The notes: generated by a model not told the origin, from the sequence alone. Positions 48,353 to 56,748 are shown, numbered from the stretch's first letter. The stretch: DNA of 64,000 nt from Rhodovibrio salinarum DSM 9154 (GCF_000515255.1 NZ_KI911559.1:1401548-1465547), one strand, 5' to 3'. Made by a program: numbers and translations.

Positions 48353-49276
48353 CTAGATCAGCCCTTGGGCCTTCAACCATTCCTCGGCGACCATCTCCGG
48401 ATCCATCTTATCGATACTCACCTTGGCGTTGAGCTTGGTCAGCGCTTTGGTGGACAAGGCGGCGGAGAGCTCGTTCAGTGCCGCTTCGATTTCCGGCGAG
48501 GTTGCATCGGCGCGGATCACGGGCACGAGGTTCTGGGCCGGGATCAGGTTCTTGTCGTCCTCGAGCGTGACCCAGCCGTTCTCGTCGATTGCGCCCTGCG
48601 TGGTGAACATGCGCGCGACGTCGATATCGCCATTCTGGAGCGCGTTCTTGGTCAGCGGCCCGCCCGCGTCGAGCGACCGGAACTCCTGGAACTCGATGCC
48701 GTAGACGTCCTTCAGGCCGGGCAGCCCGGCGTTACGCGTCTTCATCTCCGGCGGCCCGCCGATAATCAGTTCACCCGCCACGTCGGCCAGATCGGACACG
48801 GTGGTCAGGTTGTATTTCTCCGCGGTTTCCGCGCGGATGACCAGGGCGTCCTTGTCCTGTGCCGGAGAGGGCTCAAGGGCAACGATCCCCTCAGGCAGCC
48901 TCTCGCGGAGCTGGGTCAGGACCTCCTCCGGCTTGCGCGCGTGGGTCTCTCCGCTGGTGACGTAGGACAGCAGCGCCCCGGTGTATTCCGGCAAGGCCTC
49001 GATCTCGCCCTTGCGCAGGGCGGGGAAGACGATCTCGCGCGAGCCGAGGTTGAGGCGGGTCTCGACCTCGACGATACCGCGCGCTTCCAGGATGTCCTCG
49101 TACATGTTGGCGAGGATCAGTTGCTCGGGGAAATTGGTGGAGCCGACGATCAAGGTGTCGTCGGCCTTGGCCGAACCGATGCCCGCGAGGGTTCCCGCGG
49201 CGATTGCGGCCGCGCCAGCGAGCGCGGGCAGGGTATGTCGCAGGGCGTGCTGGGATAGCTGAGTCAGGCGGATCAT
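48353..49276 (-). CDS. Osmoprotectant-binding periplasmic protein (OsmX/OpuCC-like)
   Basis: A 307-residue substrate-binding protein of the glycine betaine/choline (OpuAC, QAT) family. The signal peptide runs to about residue 36 (ALAGAAAIAAGTLAGIGSAKA, in part). The mature domain begins DDTLIVGSTNFPEQLILANMYEDILEARG in parts, the family's opening, followed by EALPEYTGALLSYVT, in which the aromatic residues line the ligand pocket, and DVARMFTTQGAI. The ATG at 49276 with GGGAGGC upstream is chosen over an upstream Met at 49414. It is followed by the ATPase gene. Confidence 0.94.
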   Translation of the reverse strand: MIRLTQLSQHALRHTLPALAGAAAIAAGTLAGIGSAKADDTLIVGSTNFPEQLILANMYEDILEARGIVEVETRLNLGSREIVFPALRKGEIEALPEYTGALLSYVTSGETHARKPEEVLTQLRERLPEGIVALEPSPAQDKDALVIRAETAEKYNLTTVSDLADVAGELIIGGPPEMKTRNAGLPGLKDVYGIEFQEFRSLDAGGPLTKNALQNGDIDVARMFTTQGAIDENGWVTLEDDKNLIPAQNLVPVIRADATSPEIEAALNELSAALSTKALTKLNAKVSIDKMDPEMVAEEWLKAQGLI

Positions 49277-49497
49277 GGAGTGCCTCCCTAGTGGCTTTTG
49301 TTCGTGTTTGCGGGTGTCCGACGCGTAGGAGGGGGAAATGTCATCGATTACGTCTGCTACGTCTGCGTCGGTCATGTGGATTAATGGTTGGAGGCCTAGT
49401 CTGCCCGGGCCCATGGCCGTGTGTCATCGGCAAGATGGGCTGGTGGTGCCGCCTGTCAACGAAACCGGGAGCGACGAAAGCGCCGGAGTAGGATGGC

Positions 49498-50313
49498 TCA
49501 CGGCGTGGCCTGTTGGCGCATGCTTTGGAGAGCGCGCGGAACGATCACCCGCTGCAGGCCGGCCAGCAACAGCTCTGCTGTCATCGCCAGCACTGCCACT
49601 GCGATCGCGCCGCCCAGGACCTGGTCCATGCGGTGCTGCGCCAAGCCGTCGATGATGAAGCGGCCCAGCCCGCCCAAGCCGACATAGGCACCGATCGTCG
49701 CGGTGGCGATCACCTGCACCGTGGAGGTTCGGATGCCCGCCATGATCGCAGGCGCGGCGAGCGGCAATTCGACCTGTAGCAACCGCTGCCAGCCGGTCAT
49801 GCCCATGCCGCGGGCGGCACCTGTGACCTGACGGTCGACGTCGCGCATGCCGACGTAGCTGTTGGTCACGATCGGCGGTATGGCGAGCGCGACCAGCGCG
49901 ACGATCACCGGCAGGTCGCCATAGCCGGCGATGATGAACACCAGAATCACGATTCCGAACTCCGGCACCGCGCGGCCGATGTTGGAGACGTTGATCGCGA
50001 ACAGCCCGCCCTTGCCCAGATGGCCCAGCCCGATGCCGACCGGCAGGGAGATCGCAAGTGCGATGGCGAGCGAGACCCCGGTGTAATACAGGTGTTCGAT
50101 CACCCGGTTGGGAATCCCGTCGTTGCCTGTCCACCGTCCGGCCTCGGTGAACCAGGTCCAGAGATTCTGCAGCACCTCGACCGGGCTGCCGGCGCCGCGC
50201 ATCATCAAAGAATCGCTGGCACAGCCCGTCAGCGCCAACAGTGTCAGGCTGGCAAGCGCGAGCGTGGTCCGCGATGACCGGGCGCCTGCGCTGGGCATGC
50301 GTTTGGGTGTCAT
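49498..50313 (-). CDS. Osmoprotectant ABC transporter permease (OsmY/OpuCD-like) with lipobox-like N-terminus
   Basis: A 271-residue inner-membrane permease, first gene of the operon. The core has six helices and the EAA-type loop (GAARGMGMTGWQRLLQVELPLAAPAIMAGIR). It differs from the other permease by an N-terminal extension: TTLALASLTLLALTGCAS, which looks like a lipoprotein signal with Cys in a lipobox (LTGC). After it comes a periplasmic-type segment (PVEVLQNLWTWFTEAGRW). The start is taken as ATG 50313; an ATG five codons in is also possible. The gap to the binding-protein gene (49277-49497) has no supported gene and may carry a second promoter. Confidence 0.9.
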   Translation of the reverse strand: MTPKRMPSAGARSSRTTLALASLTLLALTGCASDSLMMRGAGSPVEVLQNLWTWFTEAGRWTGNDGIPNRVIEHLYYTGVSLAIALAISLPVGIGLGHLGKGGLFAINVSNIGRAVPEFGIVILVFIIAGYGDLPVIVALVALAIPPIVTNSYVGMRDVDRQVTGAARGMGMTGWQRLLQVELPLAAPAIMAGIRTSTVQVIATATIGAYVGLGGLGRFIIDGLAQHRMDQVLGGAIAVAVLAMTAELLLAGLQRVIVPRALQSMRQQATP

Positions 50314-50563
50314 GGCGATGGGTATCGCCCACCGCCGCACTCAGGTCAAACCCGTGCGTCCCGTTGAAGTCGCCGCTCGGCCGATGGGATCGCCCGGATA
50401 GGGATTAAGTCCGGAGTGTCATGCGTCGGCTTGTTGAGCCGTTTCTCGAGCCGCCGGTCTTGCGGGCACGGGATTCCGCCGCTGCTGGCCAACCGCTGAG
50501 ATGGTCTGATATGAATGGGAGACGGCCCATCGTTGAGGCTGTCCAGGGACTTCGGGGGAAGAA

Positions 50564-51685
50564 TTGAACAACGGGATGAAGCCGGTCGTCGCGGCGCTGG
50601 CCGCGGCGTTCCTGGTGGCGGTAACCCTGATCGCTGTGGTGCGTCCGGCGAGGGCCGATGAGCGTGCCTGGATCGTTGTCGATGCCGCGACGGGATCGGT
50701 GGTCAAGGCGCACCGCGCGCAGGCGCAGCACTATCCGGCCTCACTTACCAAGATGATGACGCTTTACATGGTGTTCGATGCGCTTGCGGCGGGCGAGCTG
50801 CATCTGGACGACACCATGTACGTCTCGCCGCACGCCCAGGAGATGCCGCCCACCGAACTGGGCCTGCGCGCCGGCGACCGGATCGACGTGGAGACGGCGA
50901 TCAAGGCGCTCGTCACCAAGTCCGCGAATGATGCCGCCGTGGTGATTGCCGAGCATATGGCGGGGACCGAGTGGGACTTCGCCATGGATATGACGGCGCG
51001 GGCGGAGGAGCTTGGCCTGGACGATACCGAGTTCCGTAACGCTTCTGGCCTGCCAAACCCCTATCAGGTCACCACGGCGCAGGACATGGCGGTGCTCGCG
51101 CAGGCGCTGATCGACGACTACCCCGGCTACTACAAGTACTTTTCCCTGAAGCGGATGCGCTATCACGGGCGCGTCTACCGCAATCACAACAACCTGTTGG
51201 GCCGTTACGACGGGGTCGACGGCATCAAGACCGGTTACATCGACGCCTCCGGCTATAACCTGGTCGCCTCCGCCAAGCGGCAGGGCCGACGGGTGATCGC
51301 CGTGGCGCTCGGTGGGCGCAGCGCGGGCGCGCGCGACCGGCGCGTGGCGGACCTGCTCGACGTTGGCTTCAACCAGTTACCCAGCCAACTGCCGCCCGTC
51401 CCCAAGGCCAAACCGGGGCGTGGCCGCTATGCCGTCCAGGTCGGTGCGTTCGCCAGCGAACCTGCGGCCAAGCGGATCACCAAACGGGCGTTGGAGGAGG
51501 CGCGCTCGGCGCTGGCGGGGGGCATCCGTCGGGTCGCCCACCTGAGCGAGCGCGATCTCTACCGGGCCCGGGTAACCGGTTTGACCAGCGGGGCAGCGGA
51601 ACAGGCCTGCCAGCGCCTGAAACGCCGCGGGATGGAGTGCCTGGTCGTGCGTGGGACGCCGACCCAGATCGCCGATGGTAGTTGA
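50564..51685 (+). CDS. D-alanyl-D-alanine carboxypeptidase with C-terminal SPOR domain
   Basis: A 373-residue exported class C low-molecular-mass PBP (DacA/DacC-like) that trims peptidoglycan pentapeptides. The signal peptide ends at ARA near residue 31. Peptidase S11 motifs: Ser60-x-x-Lys63 in ASLTKMMTLY, Ser120-x-Asn122 in KSANDAAVV, Lys222-Thr-Gly in GIKTGYIDASGYN. A SPOR domain (about 288-362, GRYAVQVGAFASEPAAKRI) should bind denuded septal glycan. The start is TTG 50564 with GGGGGAA just upstream; an ATG at 50576 is the alternative. The combination of S11 and SPOR is usual in alphaproteobacteria. Confidence 0.94.
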   Translation: MNNGMKPVVAALAAAFLVAVTLIAVVRPARADERAWIVVDAATGSVVKAHRAQAQHYPASLTKMMTLYMVFDALAAGELHLDDTMYVSPHAQEMPPTELGLRAGDRIDVETAIKALVTKSANDAAVVIAEHMAGTEWDFAMDMTARAEELGLDDTEFRNASGLPNPYQVTTAQDMAVLAQALIDDYPGYYKYFSLKRMRYHGRVYRNHNNLLGRYDGVDGIKTGYIDASGYNLVASAKRQGRRVIAVALGGRSAGARDRRVADLLDVGFNQLPSQLPPVPKAKPGRGRYAVQVGAFASEPAAKRITKRALEEARSALAGGIRRVAHLSERDLYRARVTGLTSGAAEQACQRLKRRGMECLVVRGTPTQIADGS

Positions 51686-51784
51686 TTGCCTGTTGCCCGC
51701 CGGACGCGCGATATAGGCGCGCATGAAGCATCCATGCGGCGGCCCACCCGGGGCGGCCACGGACCCCAGTAAGGAGCCTCCTGG

Positions 51785-52432
51785 ATGGAGACGTTGGCCG
51801 CGCTTGCCACACTCTGGTTTGTTCACCTGCTTGCGGTGATGTCACCTGGACCGAGCTTGGTCGTGGTCGCGCGCAGCGCGATCGCCGGATCCCGCACGCG
51901 CGGCATGTGGGTGGCGCTCGGCCTGGGCCTGGGCACGCTGGTTTGGTCGTTGGCCGCGATGTTTGGTCTCAACGCGCTGTTTGCGCTCGCGCCCTGGCTT
52001 TATACGGGGATCAAGGTCGCCGGCGCGATTTTCTTGCTTTATATCGCGGTGATGATGTGGCGCCATGCCCGGGATCCGGTGCCGACCGGGGAGACAATGG
52101 GGTCGGACTCCGAGGATAGGCCGGACTTGCTGAAGCGGCCGGGGGCGGCCGTACGCCTGGGCCTGTTGACCCAACTGTCCAATCCGAAGGTTGCTGTCTT
52201 TTTCGGATCGATTTTCGTGACGTTGTTGCCGGCCGCGCCGTCGCCCGCCGTGCAGGCGGCCGTGATTGCCATCCTCTGCCTCAACGAGGTGGCATGGTAT
52301 ACGGCCGTCGCCTACGCCTTCGGCGTGCAGCGCCTGCGTCGGGGCTACGCCCGGGCGAAGGCGTGGATTGACCGGACTTGTGGCGGCTTTTTAACGCTTC
52401 TGGGGCTTCGGCTGGTCTTGGATGTTCGGTGA
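51785..52432 (+). CDS. LysE family amino-acid exporter
   Basis: A 215-residue inner-membrane exporter of the LysE/RhtB family with about six helices. The family signature appears at the N-terminus, HLLAVMSPGPSLVVVARSAIAGSRTRG, followed by GLGLGTLVWSLAAMFGLNALFALAPWLYTGIKVAGAIFLLYIAVMMW (seen in parts). A second half contains LGLLTQLSNPKVAVFFGSIFVTLLP. AAGGAGCC precedes the ATG. The exported substrate (amino acid or homoserine lactone) is unknown. It stands alone 100 bp after the carboxypeptidase gene. Confidence 0.92.
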   Translation: METLAALATLWFVHLLAVMSPGPSLVVVARSAIAGSRTRGMWVALGLGLGTLVWSLAAMFGLNALFALAPWLYTGIKVAGAIFLLYIAVMMWRHARDPVPTGETMGSDSEDRPDLLKRPGAAVRLGLLTQLSNPKVAVFFGSIFVTLLPAAPSPAVQAAVIAILCLNEVAWYTAVAYAFGVQRLRRGYARAKAWIDRTCGGFLTLLGLRLVLDVR

Positions 52433-52450
52433 GGGCCCGTTTGGCGCGGG

Positions 52451-52810
52451 TTAGAACCAGATCTTGCCGTCCGCTTCCGGGTCCTCGATGTGGCTGTAGT
52501 CGCCGTATTGGTAGGCCTGTTCGATCATATCGGTCGGCACTTCCGCGACGTAGCCGCTATGCCCTTTGGCGGGTTTCGGCCGTCCGGCACCCGCGACCAG
52601 ATCGGCGATGATCCGGCGCAGTAAAAGATTCTGACGCAGCAGGCTATCGATGTCACGGTGGCTGACGTGACCGTCCGCGTCCGCCCATCGCTCAAACACC
52701 TCCCGCTCGCTTGCGCCCAGGGCGTTGGCATCGATATCTCCGGCCGCAGTCTGCTCACCCGGTGTTGAGGCCAAGGATGTCGCGGCGAGCTTGTAGTCCA
52801 ACTGACCCAT
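52451..52810 (-). CDS. Hypothetical cytoplasmic protein
   Basis: A 119-residue hydrophilic protein with no recognised domain. It is acidic, with a helical middle (SEREVFERWADADGHVSHRDIDSLLRQNLLLRRIIADLV, in parts) resembling an EF-like or coiled segment, and a C-terminal part rich in Asp, Tyr and Gly (EQAYQYGDYSHIEDPEADG). The ATG at 52810 (AGGACGAAGAAAACA upstream) is preferred; a start 21 bp upstream is possible. It converges on the LysE gene. Codon use resembles the neighbours, so it is likely real. Confidence 0.6.
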   Translation of the reverse strand: MGQLDYKLAATSLASTPGEQTAAGDIDANALGASEREVFERWADADGHVSHRDIDSLLRQNLLLRRIIADLVAGAGRPKPAKGHSGYVAEVPTDMIEQAYQYGDYSHIEDPEADGKIWF

Positions 52811-53265
52811 TGTTTTCTTCGTCCTATTCATCGGCATGTGCGGGATTGCTGTAACACCTAAGTGATTTACATTTCCTTGCGTCCACGTCAAATGCGCGAA
52901 AAGTTATCGTCGGACATAGCGCACTAGGCGTATGGATGTGCGGTTGTATCCATTAGGATATTCGTGTCTTGGTGCTATGTAACCATCTAATACTTATGGA
53001 TAGATGTGGTGGGAAATTTACGTAAAATAGGGTCTGTAATGTGCGGAACCCTTCTGGATTTTATCTAAAAACACATCGAGTGATGTGTGGTGCGACCCTG
53101 AACACGGTCGGCGTGCACCTGATTTTTGGGCGCACTGCGTGACAACGGACAGCCACAGTATGTGAGAACCTTGTTGCTCAGCCGTGCAGCCCTCCCGCGT
53201 CGCATACTGGGTCATCACCTCTTCCTTTGGACAGACACACCGACACGTCCGAAGAGGCGAATGAT
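52811..53265. other. AT-rich region upstream of the ECF sigma factor gene
   Basis: About 455 bp of clearly lower GC than the rest of the window, between the hypothetical gene and the sigma factor. It contains an inverted repeat CCATCTA/TAGATGTGG (52983-52989 with 53001-53009) and a possible small minus-strand ORF (53018-53215). Low GC may reflect promoters or transferred DNA. No GGAAC-N17-TGTTG site is present here, so autoregulation through that motif is not seen. Confidence 0.45.
53018..53215 (-). CDS. Possible small ORF divergent from the ECF sigma factor gene
   Basis: A 65-codon frame starting MTQYATREGCTAEQQGSHIL with AGGAAGAGG directly upstream of the ATG. It contains four Cys and several His residues and ends in an AT-rich stretch. 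No family is recognised and codon use is not typical. The position, head to head with a sigma factor gene, is where an anti-sigma factor would often lie, but the sequence does not resemble NepR. Treat as tentative. Confidence 0.25.
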   Translation of the reverse strand: MTQYATREGCTAEQQGSHILWLSVVTQCAQKSGARRPCSGSHHTSLDVFLDKIQKGSAHYRPYFT

Positions 53266-53760
53266 ATGCAGGAGCGCTTTGAGATAGCTGTTGCCCGGGA
53301 GTTGCCGGCTGTACGCCGCTACGCGGCAACCTTGGCGCACGACCGCGCTGACGCAGACGACCTCGCTCAGGATACGCTGGAACGCGCGCTGATGCGTCCG
53401 CAACAGTATCGCGAGGGCACGCACCTGCGTGCCTGGCTTTACAGCATCCTGCGTAGCCGGTTCTTCAACCAGCGCCGCGACGCGGTCACGCGGTCGACTG
53501 CCTTGGCCCGGCGGTATCCGGTTCTCGGCTCATCGACCGTTGACGCCAATCAGGAAGCGCACGCGGAACTCCGTGAGATCAGTTCCGCCATGCAGCGCCT
53601 GTCAGATGATCATTTGGCGGTGCTTCAACTGACCGTACTGGACGGCTGCAGCTACGAAGAGACCGCCCGGCGTCTGAGTATGCCGGTCGGGACGGTACGC
53701 TCGCGATTGGCGCGGGCGCGTCAGCAGTTGCAGGCTGACCAGCCGCACCAGTGGCACTAA
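53266..53760 (+). CDS. ECF family RNA polymerase sigma factor
   Basis: A 164-residue extracytoplasmic-function sigma factor. Region 2 is visible as VRRYAATLAHDRADADDLAQDTLERAL with HLRAWLYSILRSRFFNQRR, and region 4 as MQRLSDDHLAVLQLTVLDGCSYEETARRLSMPVGTVRSRLARAR (each in parts). The pattern resembles the alphaproteobacterial EcfG (general stress) group. Neither PhyR nor a clear NepR gene is adjacent. The ATG at 53266 has GAGG a suitable distance upstream. Four neighbouring genes downstream carry GGAAC-N17-TGTTG, close to the EcfG consensus GGAAC-N16/17-CGTT, so this factor or a paralogue probably controls them. Confidence 0.9.
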   Translation: MQERFEIAVARELPAVRRYAATLAHDRADADDLAQDTLERALMRPQQYREGTHLRAWLYSILRSRFFNQRRDAVTRSTALARRYPVLGSSTVDANQEAHAELREISSAMQRLSDDHLAVLQLTVLDGCSYEETARRLSMPVGTVRSRLARARQQLQADQPHQWH

Positions 53761-53839
53761 CCAAGCGGCCCCGGTAGCGCTATGCGCAACCGGGGCTATA
53801 ACGTCGGCGGGACACGGGGCTATCCACCCCTGGGTCCGC

Positions 53840-54154
53840 TTAGCGCGATCCGCCGTGGCGCTCGCCCAGCAGCAGGCCCACAATCAGTCCGCCGATCAGG
53901 GTGATGGCCAGGGTCGCCATCGGGTTTTCGCGGGCGCGGTGCTCAAGCCGGCGGCCCGTTTCCTGAGCGGCCTCACGCCCGCGGGCCGCCTGGCCGCGGC
54001 CGATCGCGTTCACATCGCGCGCCAGACCTTCCACATCGTCCTGCAGACGCTGCAGGCGCTGGCGCAGGATGTCGCTTTCGCCGCCGGTGTTCCGGTTGCC
54101 CTGGGCATTCTTATCGCCGGTATCCTGGGTGTTGGCGTAGGTCTGTTCCGCCAT
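53840..54154 (-). CDS. ElaB/YqjD/DUF883-like membrane-anchored stress protein
   Basis: A 104-residue protein. A hydrophilic Gln/Asn-rich start (MAEQTYANTQDTGDKNAQG) precedes a helical segment ILRQRLQRLQDDVEGLARDV with heptad character, then a basic Arg-rich stretch, and a C-terminal transmembrane helix ending in a Gly-rich tail (MATLAITLIGGLIVGLLLG). This is the layout of DUF883 proteins, which associate with ribosomes and the membrane in stationary phase in enterics. The ATG at 54154 has GAGAGGAG six bases upstream. A GGAAC-N17-TGTTG promoter lies 89-115 bp upstream (54243-54269). Confidence 0.75.
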   Translation of the reverse strand: MAEQTYANTQDTGDKNAQGNRNTGGESDILRQRLQRLQDDVEGLARDVNAIGRGQAARGREAAQETGRRLEHRARENPMATLAITLIGGLIVGLLLGERHGGSR

Positions 54155-54242
54155 CTTCATCTCCTCTCGTTCGTGACTCGTGACTCATAGGGGGATCCGT
54201 AGACGATGGCTGCCCACGGGCACGCCCTCGTCTGTACCTATG

Positions 54243-54269
54243 CAACACATGACCGACCGCTTGAGTTCC
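54243..54269 (-). promoter_or_regulatory. ECF-type promoter GGAAC-N17-TGTTG (gene at 53840-54154)
   Basis: On the minus strand GGAAC (54269-54265), 17 bases, then TGTTG (54247-54243). It has the same elements and spacing as three other sites within 2.6 kb. It resembles the EcfG-type promoter consensus. Confidence 0.75.
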
Positions 54270-54312
54270 ATGCATCTGGTCAAGGCGGTGTCGACGAACG
54301 CAAAAATCCTTT

Positions 54313-54339
54313 GGAACTGGCGGGCTCATCCGGGTGTTG
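54313..54339 (+). promoter_or_regulatory. ECF-type promoter GGAAC-N17-TGTTG (gene at 54407-54877)
   Basis: GGAAC at 54313-54317, then 17 bases, then TGTTG at 54335-54339. It lies 67 bp upstream of the ATG at 54407. It faces away from the divergent site at 54243-54269, 44 bp away. Confidence 0.75.
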
Positions 54340-54406
54340 TAATAGGTGACGACATCGCTCGCCCTGCAGAGATATCACTGCTTTGAACGGAAAGGATCGC
54401 GGTCCC

Positions 54407-54877
54407 ATGACTTCCCACGGCTTCGCCGACATGCTTGCGCGCGTCTGCACGGCCATTGCGCTGCTGGGGCTCGCCGGGATCGTGTTGGTTGCAACGCTTG
54501 GCGGGATTGCGGCGTCCATTTTTCTCGGGCTCGCCGAACTGCTGCACCCGGCCTGGGCGGCGCTTGGCACGGCGGCGGCTGGACTCGTATTCGTGGCCGG
54601 ATGCCTTTTATTCGCCCGCGTGGTCGCGCGGTCGCCGGCGCGCCGCGAGCCGCGGCGACCGGAAAGCGCGCCGCAGGATGGTGTGGCGGATAATGGTGAC
54701 GCGGACGCCGCCGAAGACGACCTTGCCCGGCTTCAGGCGCTTGCGGAGCGGGTGGAGCCGGCTGCGCGCCGGAATCTCGGACCGCTCGGGCTGGCGGCGT
54801 TCGCGCTCGGCGTGTTGCTGGGGCGGCGGCCCGATTTGCGGCGGGAGTTGATCGCTGCCCTGAAGGAGCGGGCATAG
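54407..54877 (+). CDS. Putative phage-holin-like membrane protein of the stress cluster
   Basis: A 156-residue inner-membrane protein. Two helices are near the N-terminus (LARVCTAIALLGLAGIVLVAT and LGTAAAGLVFVAGCLLFARV, in parts), a hydrophilic acidic linker follows (about 85-115), and a third hydrophobic segment (LGLAAFALGVLLG) precedes a basic C-terminus. The pattern recalls small stress-induced holin-like or YqjE-type membrane proteins often encoded beside DUF883 genes; I infer this from layout only. An AAAGGA lies ten bases before the ATG 54407, and a TTG at 54383 is in frame. The gene follows a GGAAC-N17-TGTTG promoter. Confidence 0.6.
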   Translation: MTSHGFADMLARVCTAIALLGLAGIVLVATLGGIAASIFLGLAELLHPAWAALGTAAAGLVFVAGCLLFARVVARSPARREPRRPESAPQDGVADNGDADAAEDDLARLQALAERVEPAARRNLGPLGLAAFALGVLLGRRPDLRRELIAALKERA

Positions 54878-54892
54878 ATCGTCGCATCGGGT

Positions 54893-54919
54893 GGAACCGG
54901 GGGCATAGGTTGGGTGTTG
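54893..54919 (+). promoter_or_regulatory. ECF-type promoter GGAAC-N17-TGTTG (gene at 55061-55489)
   Basis: GGAAC at 54893-54897, 17 bases, TGTTG at 54915-54919, 141 bp upstream of the gene start. It lies just after the stop of the preceding membrane-protein gene. Confidence 0.72.
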
Positions 54920-55060
54920 CCCACCTAGGACAGGCCGCCCCTGGCAACGCAACCGGATCGGCGTCTGGCCAGTGACCCCAAGCGATCCAGTGAACCCGCG
55001 CGATGCGGTGCGGCGCGCTTTCCGAGCGATTACCACGAAAAGACAGGAGACGAGGACGGT

Positions 55061-55489
55061 TTGACCTCCACTACCATCGACATTCACGGGCGCCACGACA
55101 CCCATCGGCTGAGCGGCGAGATCGACGGCTCGCAGAACCTTGCCTTCATGATCGATGCCGCCGTCAAAGCCTGTCGCGACCTTTGGCATCCCGTAGAAGC
55201 CCATAAGGTTGACCACGGTGCACGCGCCGATGAGGCCGACTTCGAACCGGATAGCTGGATGAACGCCGGCTTGCTCACGGCCACTCTGGTGCGCACGGCC
55301 GCCGAGAACGGCTTTACTCTCGACCTGATCGGCGCCGACGAACCGGACGCCGATGTTCCGGAGGCGCACGTTGTGCTGGTTCAGGACGAGTTGAAGCCGC
55401 GAACGGTGGACGTGCAGTTGGAAGAAAGCGGCGTCCAGCGGTTCCATGGCCGGGTAACCGATTTCGTCGGCTGGGCCAAAGCGGTGTGA
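55061..55489 (+). CDS. Hypothetical protein of the stress cluster
   Basis: A 142-residue acidic, soluble protein with no transmembrane segment and no recognised family. Its composition is rich in Asp, Glu and His. Recognisable local features are a helical stretch NLAFMIDAAVKACRDLW and an alternating C-terminal half (EAHVVLVQDELKPRTVDVQLE) that suggests beta strands. The start is uncertain: TTG at 55061, preceded by GAGACGAGGACGG, matches the frame; no ATG lies close. Its promoter is a GGAAC-N17-TGTTG site (54893-54919). Confidence 0.6.
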   Translation: MTSTTIDIHGRHDTHRLSGEIDGSQNLAFMIDAAVKACRDLWHPVEAHKVDHGARADEADFEPDSWMNAGLLTATLVRTAAENGFTLDLIGADEPDADVPEAHVVLVQDELKPRTVDVQLEESGVQRFHGRVTDFVGWAKAV

Positions 55490-55549
55490 TGCCTGATCCC
55501 GCCGCCGTCTGCGCCATAATTCCGGTTTGGGAGACGGCGCAGGCGCGGC

Positions 55550-56128
55550 TTACTCGGCACTCTGCCGGCAGACGGACTCGAGGCCCCCGCGGGGCTCGTA
55601 GTCGCGTACGCCTTCGAGCAACCAGGCGTCGACGGGATGATTGGCGTCCGAGCGCAGCACGTGAATGTCGCCCGTACCTTCCATGATCACCGCCTGGACC
55701 TGTTCGAGATCGTGGACGTTCGAGCTGCGCAACGTGCTGCGCAGGTCGTCCTCGGTGATCCGGGCGACCGCCATGTTGGTGGGCAGCAACCGGCCGCGCG
55801 GCCCCATAAGCAGGATCGGCCGGTTATCCAGGATCTTTTCCGCGGCCCGGAAGCGCCCGCGGATCTTCGAGATCGCCAGTTGCAGCGCGTAGAGCGCGAT
55901 GATGCCCGCGATTCCGCGGCTGAGCGCCGGGCTGTCGGAGACGATGGTGGTCGCGATCGTGGAGCCGATCGCGATCGTGATCGCGATGTCGAAGTTGGAC
56001 ATTTCGGCGAAACTGCGCACGCCAGCCAGACGCGCACAGGCCAGGATCACGGCGTACATCACAACCGCGCTCGCCCCGACGTAGAGCAACTCACTAGGGG
56101 GAACCTGCAAAAAGTCGGTGGGGGACAC
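55550..56128 (-). CDS. DUF421 family membrane protein
   Basis: A 192-residue protein with three N-terminal helices (LLYVGASAVVMYAVILACARLAGVRSF; NFDIAITIAIGSTIATTIV; IAGIIALYALQLAISKI, in parts). A cytoplasmic domain follows (ENILDNRPILLMGPRGRLLPTNMAVARITEDDLRS, in parts). This matches the DUF421/YetF fold, found in spore formers and in alphaproteobacterial stress clusters. A GTG at 56128 is the apparent start. No GGAAC-type promoter was found in its upstream gap (56129-56242). The function is unknown. Confidence 0.85.
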   Translation of the reverse strand: MSPTDFLQVPPSELLYVGASAVVMYAVILACARLAGVRSFAEMSNFDIAITIAIGSTIATTIVSDSPALSRGIAGIIALYALQLAISKIRGRFRAAEKILDNRPILLMGPRGRLLPTNMAVARITEDDLRSTLRSSNVHDLEQVQAVIMEGTGDIHVLRSDANHPVDAWLLEGVRDYEPRGGLESVCRQSAE

Positions 56129-56242
56129 GAGCGGTCTCCGTTCTTGAGGTCGGGAGTGAACACACGCAGCCCCACCGCACCCGCGCCCGGTGGGCTGGGT
56201 GTCGACGGGGCGCGTGCGCGGATGTGAGCTTGAAGTGGGCGG

Positions 56243-56689
56243 CTACACCGCCATCACGGTGCCGAGCTGCTCGTGCAACTCCTCGGTCTGGGCGTTGACC
56301 AGTTCCTTCTTGATCTCGCCCACCACCATCTTGCGGGTGTCGTCGTCCAGCTCATTGCGCAGGTGACCCATCTCCTTGGGCGGCGCGACCAGCACCAGGC
56401 GGTCGAACTCGTGGCGCTTGCGGGCATGGATCAGCACCTCCGCCACCTCGTGGGCGAAGCGCTCCTTGGCGAACTCGTGATGGTCGACCTTCGGGGTGAG
56501 GCCGTGGCCATCGCCGCCAGGGCCTTTTCCGAAGCCCGCCTGATCGCGCGTCAGCTCGCGGTCGGGCGGCAGGGCCTGCTGCATCGCGCGGTCTCTGGCG
56601 GATTGCAGACCCTTCTCCGGACCCAGGTTTTCCAGAAAACGGGCCCGCCGCCCATCGGCCACCAGGACCCAGGTGCGTATCGGCTTCAT
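56243..56689 (-). CDS. Host attachment protein family (Host_attach)
   Basis: A 148-residue cytoplasmic-looking protein. It starts MKPIRTWVLVADGRRARFLEN, the family's characteristic opening, and contains HHEFAKERFAHEVAEVLIHARKRHEFDRLVLVAPPKEMGHLRNEL (in parts) and a C-terminal EIKKELVNAQTEELHEQLG. The fold resembles eRF1/Pelota-like domains. The name came from Agrobacterium plant-attachment work, but the biochemical role is not settled. A GGAAC-N17-TGTTG promoter sits 60-86 bp upstream on the same strand (56749-56775), placing it in the stress cluster. Confidence 0.86.
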   Translation of the reverse strand: MKPIRTWVLVADGRRARFLENLGPEKGLQSARDRAMQQALPPDRELTRDQAGFGKGPGGDGHGLTPKVDHHEFAKERFAHEVAEVLIHARKRHEFDRLVLVAPPKEMGHLRNELDDDTRKMVVGEIKKELVNAQTEELHEQLGTVMAV

Positions 56690-56748
56690 CGGGGACTCCT
56701 TAGCCGTGTATTGCGGATCGGGCGGGCGTATCCCGCCCCGTTAAGGCA

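Noticed and set aside
53041-53070. GGAAC at 53046-53050 upstream of the ECF sigma gene as a fifth regulon promoter
   Set aside because: Seventeen bases later the sequence is AAAA rather than TGTT, and the element is about 220 bp from the gene; it does not fit the motif of the other four.
53018-53329. A NepR-type anti-sigma gene beside the ECF factor
   Set aside because: The only frame there lacks the hydrophobic helical pattern of NepR. A small ORF is kept as tentative, but not called an anti-sigma factor.
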